Shown here: in pieces, positions 56,061 through 64,000 of the stretch
Position numbering within the stretch: the first letter of the stretch is position 1
Layout: every line of letters begins with the position of its first letter
Assembly: GCF_900106795.1 (NCBI RefSeq)
Contig: NZ_FNNS01000016.1
Location: 17,396 to 81,395, forward strand
Source of the DNA: Aequorivita viscosa
GTDB lineage: Bacteria > Bacteroidota > Bacteroidia > Flavobacteriales > Flavobacteriaceae
Direction: 5' to 3'
Length of the DNA stretch: 64,000 nucleotides
Position numbers and translations under genes: made by a program
Notes under the pieces: model-generated
What the model was told of the DNA's origin: nothing
Seen by the model: the letters and a program-made list of their open reading frames with translations, nothing else
The model's database searches: none

Positions 56061-57137
56061 ATGGAATTATTCTGGTATATCGTTTTAATGACTATGCTTA
56101 CCATTTATGTAATTTTAGATGGTTACGATTTTGGCGCAGGTATTATCCACCTATTCTTCGCAAAAAAAGAAAGAGATAAAAAGGCAATCAGAAATGCAAT
56201 TGGACCTTTCTGGGATGCTAATGAAGTATGGCTAATTGCTGTTGGAGGTGTATTGTTTTTTGCTTTCCCAACCTTATACGCTTCATCGTTTAGCGGATTT
56301 TATTTGCCGTTGATAATGATTTTATGGCTACTCATTTTTCGGGCTATAGGTCTCGAATTAAGAGGACAAATTCACAACAGCATGTGGGAAGCTATTTGGG
56401 ATAAAGCCTTCGGTATTTCAAGTTTACTATTAGCTTTATTCTTCGGAATAGCATTGGGAAACATAGTAAGAGGCGTAAATTTAGGAATGGTTACCGATGG
56501 TGTTTCTGCACACGAACCTCATTTTTTCTTTTTGCCTTTATGGAATTCAACTTTTAGTCCGCACGCAGAACACTTAGGTATAATTGATTGGTTTACGTTG
56601 TTACTGGGGGTAATTGGTGTTGTAGCCTTAGCTATTCACGGGGCAAATTGGATAATTTTTAAAACCAATTCAGATTTAAACCAAAAGCTTAAGCAAGTAG
56701 TTTTTAACTTGAATATTGTTTTGTTAATCTTAGTTATTATATCGCTATTTTCTTGGCATATAATCGACCCTAAACCATTTCATAATTTTGTAAAATACCC
56801 TTGGCTTTGGATCTTCCCGATCATCACATTTACTGGACTTTTCGGCTTATTTAAAGTCAAAAGCTTTAAAAAGGATGGGTTCGGATTTTTATTTTCAACC
56901 TTATTTCTATTTGGCGGATTAGCTACAACTGTATCTTCTATATTCCCCAACTTATTACCTTCTACAAATAACGTAAACCCTTCCCTAACCGTTTATAACG
57001 CAGCCGCACACGAGTATGGTTTATCGGTTGGTGTTTATTGGTTTGTAATTGCCGCAGTGTTGGTAGCTATTTATATGGTTATTCAGTATCGCGTTTTTAA
57101 AGGAAAGATGGACGATGTAGGGTATGGAGAACATTAG
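56061..57137 (+). CDS. cydB: Cytochrome bd ubiquinol oxidase subunit II
   Basis: 358 residues, eight or nine membrane segments. Conserved DGYDFGAGIIHLF at the start and WDANEVWLIAVGGVLFFAFP. Forms the oxidase with CydA. No separate promoter. No cydX-type peptide is evident directly after it, but a small membrane gene follows after 22 bp. Confidence 0.95.
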   Translation: MELFWYIVLMTMLTIYVILDGYDFGAGIIHLFFAKKERDKKAIRNAIGPFWDANEVWLIAVGGVLFFAFPTLYASSFSGFYLPLIMILWLLIFRAIGLELRGQIHNSMWEAIWDKAFGISSLLLALFFGIALGNIVRGVNLGMVTDGVSAHEPHFFFLPLWNSTFSPHAEHLGIIDWFTLLLGVIGVVALAIHGANWIIFKTNSDLNQKLKQVVFNLNIVLLILVIISLFSWHIIDPKPFHNFVKYPWLWIFPIITFTGLFGLFKVKSFKKDGFGFLFSTLFLFGGLATTVSSIFPNLLPSTNNVNPSLTVYNAAAHEYGLSVGVYWFVIAAVLVAIYMVIQYRVFKGKMDDVGYGEH

Positions 57138-57159
57138 TAAGATTTAGTATTACTCCATT

Positions 57160-57462
57160 ATGACAGATACATTAATTGCTATAATCAGTATTTTTATTGG
57201 AATCCTTGGTGCATTGCTTTTAAGTGTATTTAAGAAGAAATATTCAATGGGGTTCACAGGAAATACAATCGCTGGAATATTCGGGAGTATATTTTTTATT
57301 AAAATCTTCGGCAGGCTTGGTTTTGACCCTATTTCCATTATGAAAACAGGAGAAGTTAACTATGCACTCTTCGCTATAAATATGGCCGTTTCACTGGTAG
57401 GAGGCGCAATTGGCTTATTAGTTACTAAGCTAATTGTGACTAAGATGAATCAGAAAAAATAA
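57160..57462 (+). CDS. Small membrane protein downstream of cydAB (GlsB/YeaQ-like)
   Basis: 100 residues, three hydrophobic segments with glycine-rich helices (GNTIAGIFGSIFFIKIFG and GGAIGLLVTKLI). The pattern resembles GlsB/YeaQ/YmgE transglycosylase-associated proteins, of uncertain function. Position 22 bp after cydB suggests cotranscription. It could alternatively be an accessory subunit of the oxidase. Confidence 0.7.
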   Translation: MTDTLIAIISIFIGILGALLLSVFKKKYSMGFTGNTIAGIFGSIFFIKIFGRLGFDPISIMKTGEVNYALFAINMAVSLVGGAIGLLVTKLIVTKMNQKK

Positions 57463-57478
57463 TTCATTTTTCTACTTT

Positions 57479-57492
57479 GTAACAAAAGTCAC
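57479..57492. promoter_or_regulatory. Operator F, GTAAC-N4-GTCAC
   Basis: GTAACAAAAGTCAC, one mismatch in the second arm. Centre 57485.5 is 29.5 bp before AATCTTTG (57515-57522), a -7 box with one mismatch. The next gene begins at 57631 and has a nearer box, so the transcript made from here is uncertain. Confidence 0.6.
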
Positions 57493-57614
57493 TGTATCTA
57501 TCCTTTTAAATCACAATCTTTGAAATAATATTTTTAATTATATGAATTTCAGCAGTTACTAATAATCGTATTAATTAACCGATGCATATCATATTCAGTT
57601 CAGAAAAAAATATA

Positions 57615-57622
57615 TATTTTTG
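57615..57622 (+). promoter_or_regulatory. -7 promoter element of the metal-efflux genes
   Basis: TATTTTTG matches TAnnTTTG, 8 bp before the ATG at 57631. Confidence 0.55.
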
Positions 57623-57630
57623 AAACTCAA

Positions 57631-58011
57631 ATGAAAGCCATATTCGCCATATCATTTTCTTTTCTCCTCGCTTTCCAAAGCATTGGCATTGGCATTCAGG
57701 ATATATTTTTAGTAGGCAAACTAGTACAACACGCCCAATATCATTCAGAAAATTACGGAGACGACTTTTTTACATTTGTTCAAAAACACTACGGTACTGA
57801 AAAGGAAAATCATCAAGAACCTGAACACGAAGAATTGCCATTTCAGCATATTTCTTGTCAACACGTTTTAACCGATGTTGTGATTATTTCATTGGATATT
57901 ACTTTACCAAAAGTGGAAATAAACATTCCACAATCTCATAAATTTTATTACCAAAACTTATATTCCTCTTTGGAAAAAATTTCAATTTTCCAACCTCCAA
58001 AATTCGCATAA
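57631..58011 (+). CDS. Secreted His/Glu-rich protein before the RND pump
   Basis: 126 residues with a possible signal peptide (MKAIFAISFSFLLAFQSIG). Middle part rich in His and Glu (NHQEPEHEELPFQHISCQH), a likely metal-binding patch, with a lone Cys. I recall short proteins of this kind ahead of CusA-type pumps in Flavobacteria but know no function. A periplasmic metal-capture role is inferred from composition and position. Confidence 0.72.
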   Translation: MKAIFAISFSFLLAFQSIGIGIQDIFLVGKLVQHAQYHSENYGDDFFTFVQKHYGTEKENHQEPEHEELPFQHISCQHVLTDVVIISLDITLPKVEINIPQSHKFYYQNLYSSLEKISIFQPPKFA

Positions 58012-58148
58012 CTAAATAGACCTTTTGGAAATTATCTATTTCCAATTGCAAGTTTTTACTGCTCCAAACTAGGATCGGTATTCCAACAATTTTCTATTGA
58101 TTCATACTTCAGCAATTTATCAGTTGAAGTTCAAAGATTAATTTAGTT

Positions 58149-61100
58149 ATGTTATCAAAAATCATTCAATTTAGCATCAACCATAAACTCATTATCGGGT
58201 TATTTACCCTTGTTTTGATTGGCTTTGGTGTGTTTTCCCTTACACAATTACCTATTGGGGCTGTTCCTGATATTACCAACAATCAAGTGCAGGTTATTAC
58301 CACTTCCCGCAACCTTTCTACTCAGGATATGGAACAATTTATCACCTACCCTGTCGAGTTGGAAATGGCCAACTTACCTGGGGTAGTTGAAATTCGTTCT
58401 ACTTCAAAATTTGGACTTTCAGTAGTTACTATTGTTTTTGAAGAAAGTATGGGTACGTACTTGCCCAGACAACTTATTGCAGAGAAAATTCAATCTGCAT
58501 CCGAAAATATTCCCGAAGGATTTGGCACACCTCAAATGGGCCCGATAACCACTGGTCTTGGCGAAATTTATCAATACATTCTAGACGTAAAGCCAGGTTA
58601 TGAAGATAAATATACCACTACTGAACTGCGCACAATTCAAGATTGGATTGTAAAAAGACAGCTCTCCGGAATTCCTGGTGTAGTTGAAGTAAATACTTGG
58701 GGAGGACATTTAAAGCAATACGAAGTTGCTATAAATACCAACAAGCTGAATGCGATGAATATTACCGCTTCAGAAATATTTACTGCATTAGAAAAAAACA
58801 ACAGTGTTTCTGGCGGTGGTTATATTGAAAAGGAAAATCAAGCTTATTTTATTCGCGGGGAAGGCTTGGCGACTTCATTAGAAGATATTGGAAATATTGT
58901 AGTGAAAAACGATAATGGCTTCCCTATTTATGTGAAGGATGTCGCCAAAGTACAGTTTGGTAGTGCCCCTCGCTTTGGTGCTATTACTGGAAATGGAGAA
59001 GGCGAAAAAATCCTCGGACAGATAATGATGCTGAAAGATGGCGATTCCAATCAAGTAATAAATGCCGTACAAGAAAGAGTTGCAGAAATAGCAGAATCTC
59101 TACCTGAAGGGGTTTATATAAATCCGTTTTTGGATAGAAGTGTGCTGATTGGTAAAACCACCTTTACAATTGCTGAAAACCTTATTCTCGGGATACTTAT
59201 TGTAATTTTTGTAGTGGTGTTACTATTAGGGAATTTCCGTTCAGGATTAGTGGTAGCCTCTGTTATCCCGCTGTCTTTGCTTTTCACGCTCTCGATGATG
59301 TACTTATTTGGTGTGGACGCAAACTTGATGAGTCTTGGCGCTATCGACTTTGGAATTATCATTGACGGTGCAGTAATTATAGTTGAATTTGTCGCTTTTC
59401 AAATTAGTAAAAACGCTTCAAAACTCAATGCACTTCCTTTATCAGAAAGGCGATTAGCAAAAGATAACCTCACCTGGAATAGCGCTTCAAAAATGATGAA
59501 TTCTGCCATTTTTGGGCAACTTATTATTCTTATAGTTTTTATTCCCATTCTTTCATTAAGCGGTGTGGAAGGCAAAATGTTTAGACCAATGGCGATGACG
59601 TTTAGTTTTGCGCTTATCGGAGCTATGATTTTGTGTTTTACTTATGTTCCTGTAGCTGCTTCCCTATTTTTAAAACCCGAGGAAGCTTCCAAAAGAAACA
59701 TTTCTGTTCGGATAATGACTTTCTTAAATCGTTTTTACGAACCGTCAATTCGTTGGGCATTGGGAGCGAAAAAACTGGTTTTAAGTATTGCTGTTTTAAT
59801 CCTTGCAGTTACTGTTTATATTTTTACTACTATGGGTGGCGAGTTTGTCCCTACGCTTGACGAAGGTGATTTTGTAATTCAGCCTGTATTAAAAACGGGG
59901 ACTTCTCTTAGCAATACCATTGATATTACTACTCAAATTGAAAAAATTCTCATTGATAACTTCCCAGAAGTTGATCAAGTGGTTAGCCGTATTGGTGCCG
60001 CAGAAGTTCCTACAGACCCAATGTCCATGGAACAAAGTGATGTTATAATCACTTTAAAACCAATAAAGGAATGGACATCCGCCTCAACTAAAAATGAGTT
60101 AGCTGAGAAATTTAAAGAAGCCTTAGCAATAATTCCTGGGATGGAAGTGGAATTCACCCAGCCTATCGAAATGCGTTTTAACGAACTTATTACAGGAGTT
60201 AGAGCAGATATTGCGATTAAGATTTTTGGAGAAAACCTCGATATACTAAATAAAAAGGCGAACGAAATAAAAGGCCTAATAGAAAATGTTGAAGGTGCCG
60301 ATGATATTATCGTAGAAAAAGTTGCCGGCCTACCCGAAATGAATGTAAAGTTCGACAGAAATAAAATCGCACGGTACGGTTTAAACATTGAAGATTTAAA
60401 TGAAATGATCTCAATGGGCTTCGCTGGAAAATCTTTGGGAAGCATTTTTGAAGGTGAAAAACGTTTTGATTTAGTGGTTCGTTTAGATGAAAATAACCGT
60501 CGTGATCTTTCAAATCTTCAAAACCTTTATGTTGATATTCCTACTGGTGGAAAAATTCCTTTAAGTGAACTTGCAGAAATAAAATACTCCAAAGGTGCTG
60601 CGCAAATTTCCCGAGACGACACAAAACGTCGCATTGTAGTTGGGGTAAATGTTAGAAGTCGCGATCTACAAAGTGTAGTTGATGATGTTCAAAAAATAAT
60701 TGACGATAACCTCAAACTTCCTGCTGGCTACACCATTGATTACGGAGGTCAGTTTGAGAATCTTCAAAGTGCAAAAAACAGACTTTTAATCGCCGTCCCC
60801 ATTGCATTACTGCTGATTTTTATAATGCTTTATTTCGCTTTTAATTCAGTAAAAGAAGCTTTGATGATTTACTCTGCAATTCCTTTGGCAGCGGTTGGTG
60901 GCGTGTTGTTGCTTTGGATTCGCGATATGCCTTTTAGCATCTCGGCAGGTGTTGGTTTTATAGCCCTCTTTGGAATTGCCGTACTTAACGGAATTGTTTT
61001 AATAGAACATTTTAAAGAACTTAAAAAAGAAGGAAGGACAGATAAAAACGAACTTATAGTACAAGGTACAAAAGACCGTTTACGTGCAGTATTACTAACC

Positions 61101-62480
61101 GCTTCGGCAGCGGCACTCGGATTTTTACCGATGGCTGTTTCAACAAATGCTGGGGCTGAAGTTCAAAGACCATTAGCTACTGTGGTAATTGGTGGTTTGA
61201 TAACAGCTACAATTCTAACCTTAATAGTTTTACCTGTGTTATTTTCAATTTTTGATTCTGATAAAAAGAAGAAGCCTAAAAAGAAATTAGGGAAGTCATT
61301 GCCAATTACAATTGTCGTACTACTTCTAAGTTTTTCAGGATTGGCTCAGCAGAATCCGAAATCGTTGCAAGATTTACAGCAAATGGCTTTGGAAAACAAT
61401 GCCGGACTCAAAGCTTCCTCACTTCAGATGGATGAAGCCAATGCTTTAATTGGTAGTGCTTTCCGTTTTGATAAAACCACCGTTTTTTATGAATTTGACG
61501 AAAACAATATGGCGCCCAACAATGAGCCTCTTAAAGTTTTTGGTGTGGAACAAGACTTTCTTTTCCCAACAGTTTACTTCGCTGAACAGCATGTAAATAA
61601 GCGTCAGTTTGAAATGCAAAGCAAGCAATACCAACTTCAAAAACGCAAAACTGAAGGGTTTGTTGCAGCAGCCTATTATCAATATCAATATGAGAAAAAC
61701 AGAGTAGGTGTTTATGAGAGATTGGATAGTTTGTATCAAAATTTTGCTCACGCAGCCCAACGCCGTTTTGAATTAGGGGAAACAAATTACCTAGAAAAGA
61801 TAACCGCTCGTGCCAAACAACGACAGTTAGAAACCGATTTCAATCAGACTAAAGAAGATGTATTAATTGCATTGGAGCAACTAAAAACTGTAGTTCAATC
61901 TAAAGATAGTTTGCTGATTACTGAGCAACCCCTTGAGAAACTTCAACTTTCAATTGCAGCCTCAGAACAACATCCAGCATTAGACTATTATGAAAGTAGA
62001 AACAACTTTTTTCAAGCTAAGAGCAGTCTTGAAAAGCAGCGCTTACTTCCAGATATCAGTCTTTCGTATTCCTTGGGGACTAATTCGGGTTTAAATCAGA
62101 ATCTGTACGCCTATCAAATCGGACTTAAAATTCCGTTGCTTTTTGGCGGAAATGCTTCAAAAATAAAAGCATCAAAGATTGCCGCAGATGTAAGTCAGCA
62201 GCAAGCTGAAGATTATAAAATTCACTTGAATTCGCGAAAAGTGCAGTTGCTCAATGAAGTTTCAAAATATGAAGATGCACTTCAGTATTACGAAACCGAA
62301 GGAAAATCACTTTCAGAAGAAATTTTAAAGACAGCCAATATCAGTTTCAAAAATGGAGAAATAGACTTTTTTCAATACATCCAAAGTCTTGAAAACGTCT
62401 ACGAAATTGAATTACAACATCTAGAAAACCTCAATAAATACAACCAAGCAGTAATCGCTATCAACTATTTAACGCTTTAA
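58149..62480 (+). CDS. cusA: Heavy-metal RND pump (CusA/CzcA) fused to a TolC-like outer-membrane factor
   Basis: 1443 residues. Residues 1 to about 1040 are a complete HME-RND transporter: start HKLIIGLFTLVLIGFGVFSL, then QLPIGAVPDITNNQVQV, the TM4 motif GAIDFGIIIDGAVIIVE, and C-terminal GIAVLNGIVLIEHFKELKKEG. After a lysine-rich stretch (about 1038-1048) comes a hydrophobic segment ending FSGLAQQ (about 1052-1067) that looks like a signal peptide, then about 375 residues of TolC-like helices (residues 1068-1443). The fusion is seen in Bacteroidetes; the peptide may be cleaved into two proteins. Exports copper, silver, zinc or related ions; metal not predictable. Confidence 0.93.
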   Translation: MLSKIIQFSINHKLIIGLFTLVLIGFGVFSLTQLPIGAVPDITNNQVQVITTSRNLSTQDMEQFITYPVELEMANLPGVVEIRSTSKFGLSVVTIVFEESMGTYLPRQLIAEKIQSASENIPEGFGTPQMGPITTGLGEIYQYILDVKPGYEDKYTTTELRTIQDWIVKRQLSGIPGVVEVNTWGGHLKQYEVAINTNKLNAMNITASEIFTALEKNNSVSGGGYIEKENQAYFIRGEGLATSLEDIGNIVVKNDNGFPIYVKDVAKVQFGSAPRFGAITGNGEGEKILGQIMMLKDGDSNQVINAVQERVAEIAESLPEGVYINPFLDRSVLIGKTTFTIAENLILGILIVIFVVVLLLGNFRSGLVVASVIPLSLLFTLSMMYLFGVDANLMSLGAIDFGIIIDGAVIIVEFVAFQISKNASKLNALPLSERRLAKDNLTWNSASKMMNSAIFGQLIILIVFIPILSLSGVEGKMFRPMAMTFSFALIGAMILCFTYVPVAASLFLKPEEASKRNISVRIMTFLNRFYEPSIRWALGAKKLVLSIAVLILAVTVYIFTTMGGEFVPTLDEGDFVIQPVLKTGTSLSNTIDITTQIEKILIDNFPEVDQVVSRIGAAEVPTDPMSMEQSDVIITLKPIKEWTSASTKNELAEKFKEALAIIPGMEVEFTQPIEMRFNELITGVRADIAIKIFGENLDILNKKANEIKGLIENVEGADDIIVEKVAGLPEMNVKFDRNKIARYGLNIEDLNEMISMGFAGKSLGSIFEGEKRFDLVVRLDENNRRDLSNLQNLYVDIPTGGKIPLSELAEIKYSKGAAQISRDDTKRRIVVGVNVRSRDLQSVVDDVQKIIDDNLKLPAGYTIDYGGQFENLQSAKNRLLIAVPIALLLIFIMLYFAFNSVKEALMIYSAIPLAAVGGVLLLWIRDMPFSISAGVGFIALFGIAVLNGIVLIEHFKELKKEGRTDKNELIVQGTKDRLRAVLLTASAAALGFLPMAVSTNAGAEVQRPLATVVIGGLITATILTLIVLPVLFSIFDSDKKKKPKKKLGKSLPITIVVLLLSFSGLAQQNPKSLQDLQQMALENNAGLKASSLQMDEANALIGSAFRFDKTTVFYEFDENNMAPNNEPLKVFGVEQDFLFPTVYFAEQHVNKRQFEMQSKQYQLQKRKTEGFVAAAYYQYQYEKNRVGVYERLDSLYQNFAHAAQRRFELGETNYLEKITARAKQRQLETDFNQTKEDVLIALEQLKTVVQSKDSLLITEQPLEKLQLSIAASEQHPALDYYESRNNFFQAKSSLEKQRLLPDISLSYSLGTNSGLNQNLYAYQIGLKIPLLFGGNASKIKASKIAADVSQQQAEDYKIHLNSRKVQLLNEVSKYEDALQYYETEGKSLSEEILKTANISFKNGEIDFFQYIQSLENVYEIELQHLENLNKYNQAVIAINYLTL

Positions 62481-62490
62481 AAAATTAATT

Positions 62491-63657
62491 ATGCAGTATA
62501 TAAAATCAATTTTGTTGCTATTAGCCTTCATTTTGGCATCGTGTAACATTTCAGAAAAAGAAGTGGAATCTACTGACTCTACTTCAGAAGAAATTGCAGA
62601 CGGAAATATTCATCTTTCAAAAGCACAGTTTGAAAACGCCAAAATGGAAATTGGGCAACTTACCGAAAAGCCATTTGCTCAAACAGTACAAACCAATGGC
62701 GTAATTGATGTGCCACCACAAAGTCGAGCGGTAGTTAGCGCTTTTGCTGGAGGTTATATTAAAAACACACCGTTATTAGTTGGAAGCAAAGTTTCAAAAG
62801 GACAGCGCTTGGTTACCATCGAAAATCCAGAGTTTATCACAATGCAGCAGAATTATATGGAAACTGTGGCGCAGCTTTCATACCTAAACTCGGAATACGA
62901 GCGACAAAAGACAATGCTAGCCGAAAAAATTACTTCACAGAAAAGTTATTTAAAAGCCGAAAGTGAATACAAAACAGCCTTAGCGAGAAGTAATAGTTTA
63001 AAGAAAAACCTTGAAATGTTGAATATAAATCCAGCTTCCGTAGCCGCTGGAAATATAGTTTCGCAAGTAAATATTTATAGTCCGCTTGATGGCAATGTAA
63101 CGCAAGTATATGTAAACACTGGAACTTACGTTTCGCCAGCCGATAAGATTATTGAGATAATGAACACCGACCATATTCATATGGAATTGAAGGTTTTTGA
63201 AAAAGATCTGCTTCAACTTAAAAAAGATCAGGAAATACTGTTTTCAGTGCCAGAAGCTTCCACCGAAACTTTTAAAGGCGATGTGCATTTGGTTGGAACT
63301 TCTATAGACCCAAATTCAAGAATTGCAATGATTCACGGACATATAAATGAAAAAGACGAGCAAAATTTCACGGCAGGAATGTTTGTAGAAGCACAAATCG
63401 TGATTGGCACTTCAAATCACTTAGCACTTCCTGAAGACGCTATAGTAGAACTGGAAGGAAAGAATTTCGTTTTACTAATTGAGAAAGAAGATGCTGAAGA
63501 ATTCGAATTACATCCCGTAGCAGTAAAAATAGGTGCAACTTACAACGGCTATACAAGTATAGAAAATGCTTCGGAGTTTAAAAAAGATAGTAAATTTTTA
63601 ACCAAAGGCGGATTCGTTTTGATGCAGGAAGAAGGTGCTGGTGGGCATAGTCACTGA
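62491..63657 (+). CDS. cusB: CusB-like RND efflux periplasmic adaptor lipoprotein
   Basis: 388 residues, lipobox ILASC. Membrane-fusion protein layout: barrel-sandwich halves around a helical hairpin (residues about 75-210: VVSAFAGGYIKNTPLLVGSKV, SPLDGNVTQVYVNTGTYVSP), then beta-barrel and membrane-proximal domains. C-terminus ends AGGHSH, a possible metal-binding tail. It links the RND protein to the outer-membrane factor. The gap to the pump gene is 10 bp. Confidence 0.92.
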   Translation: MQYIKSILLLLAFILASCNISEKEVESTDSTSEEIADGNIHLSKAQFENAKMEIGQLTEKPFAQTVQTNGVIDVPPQSRAVVSAFAGGYIKNTPLLVGSKVSKGQRLVTIENPEFITMQQNYMETVAQLSYLNSEYERQKTMLAEKITSQKSYLKAESEYKTALARSNSLKKNLEMLNINPASVAAGNIVSQVNIYSPLDGNVTQVYVNTGTYVSPADKIIEIMNTDHIHMELKVFEKDLLQLKKDQEILFSVPEASTETFKGDVHLVGTSIDPNSRIAMIHGHINEKDEQNFTAGMFVEAQIVIGTSNHLALPEDAIVELEGKNFVLLIEKEDAEEFELHPVAVKIGATYNGYTSIENASEFKKDSKFLTKGGFVLMQEEGAGGHSH

Positions 63658-64000
63658 TGAAGTTGAAAACGAAATCGAAATCGAAGTTGAAGTTGAAGTT
63701 GAAGATGAAGTTGAAGATGAAGTCGAAAAAAGAAATGTATAATCTAGTTTCTGACGGTTACGAGTTCCTTCCCCTTGATACTTTATTAAATATTTATACG
63801 AAATTATTTTTTAGGGGAGGGTGGTAGCTGCGTGATAGGTCAATTGAGAGCTATATTTACAATCCAGCTGTCGGAAGAGGTTAAGGATAATCGTAGAACG
63901 CCAATATCCTGCAAGGCGTTGTCTTTTCCGCTGCCAATCGGAACAGGCCTCCTTATAGGTCTTTACCGAAATCTTAGCGACTTAGCGCCTTTGCGAGAGT
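63658..64000. repeat. Gene-free end stretch with GAAGTTGAAG hexamers and dispersed repeat
   Basis: 63660-63733 is a run of GAAGTT / GAAGAT / GAAATC hexamers. The last 40 bases end in CTTAGCGCCTTTGCGAGAG, the element also found at 48 and 49 kb. No convincing gene. Confidence 0.7.

Noticed and set aside
45540..57492. Canonical FNR boxes TTGAT-N4-ATCAA in this region
   Set aside because: None seen at the promoters concerned; the shared palindrome has GTAAC arms.
63658..64000. Start of a further gene at the right edge
   Set aside because: The short frames contain early stops and hexamer repeats; nothing protein-like reaches the edge.

Overview
The window is a 64 kb stretch of an AT-rich chromosome from a member of the Bacteroidetes, most likely a marine or environmental Flavobacteriaceae. 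The support is: promoters with the Bacteroidetes -7 element TAnnTTTG, genes typical of the group (DUF3276 PUR-like protein, long NusB, DUF1573 lipoprotein, DUF445, imelysin and HTTM iron genes, fused lycopene cyclase, CusA fused to an outer-membrane factor), and dispersed palindromic intergenic repeats. Gene content is mostly core; there is no phage, insertion sequence, CRISPR array or rRNA operon.

Layout. 0-8.6 kb: a SulP transporter cut by the window edge, an MscS-type channel, a CrtI-like FAD oxidoreductase, DUF3276, an ABC exporter half and a leucine dehydrogenase. 8.7-17.8 kb: housekeeping genes (nusB, DUF1573, yajC, DUF445, pepT, pyrD, a LysE exporter, an HMG-CoA-lyase-like enzyme, a lipoprotein 5'-nucleotidase). 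18.1-24.6 kb: a probable iron operon (DUF4856 lipoprotein, imelysin lipoprotein, HTTM membrane protein, TonB-dependent receptor) behind two iron-box-like palindromes. 25-33.8 kb: guaB, a nonsense-mutated GNAT acetyltransferase, a Skp/OmpH chaperone, three consecutive SurA/PpiC-type periplasmic genes and a MoxR ATPase. 34-37.5 kb: aconitase, a TlpA-like thioredoxin and a SET-domain protein. 37.6-42.4 kb: a carotenoid (predicted zeaxanthin) cluster crtI-crtB-crtZ-crtY behind a MerR regulator that carries the CarH-type B12-binding signature. 42.5-45.5 kb: tRNA-Leu(GAG) and an MlaEFD-like lipid transporter.

45.5-57.6 kb is the most interesting part. A Crp/Fnr regulator is followed by six intergenic copies of an inverted repeat GTAAC-N4-GTTAC (one with a single mismatch). 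They stand in front of a cytochrome c/DUF3365 lipoprotein, a TauE/SafE sulfite exporter, an HMA protein with a methyltransferase, a 1-Cys peroxiredoxin with a persulfide dioxygenase-rhodanese, cytochrome bd oxidase, and a site upstream of the heavy-metal efflux genes. In five of the six the operator centre lies exactly 29.5 bp upstream of the first base of a -7-like box, the geometry of class II activation. I infer one local regulon for reactive sulfur, redox or low-oxygen stress: persulfide is oxidised to sulfite, sulfite is exported, peroxide is removed, and respiration is shifted to cytochrome bd.

57.6-63.7 kb: a His/Glu-rich secreted protein, an RND heavy-metal pump fused to its own TolC-like outer-membrane factor, and the CusB-like adaptor. 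Large intergenic repeats (48, 49, 53 and 63.7 kb) hold no credible genes.
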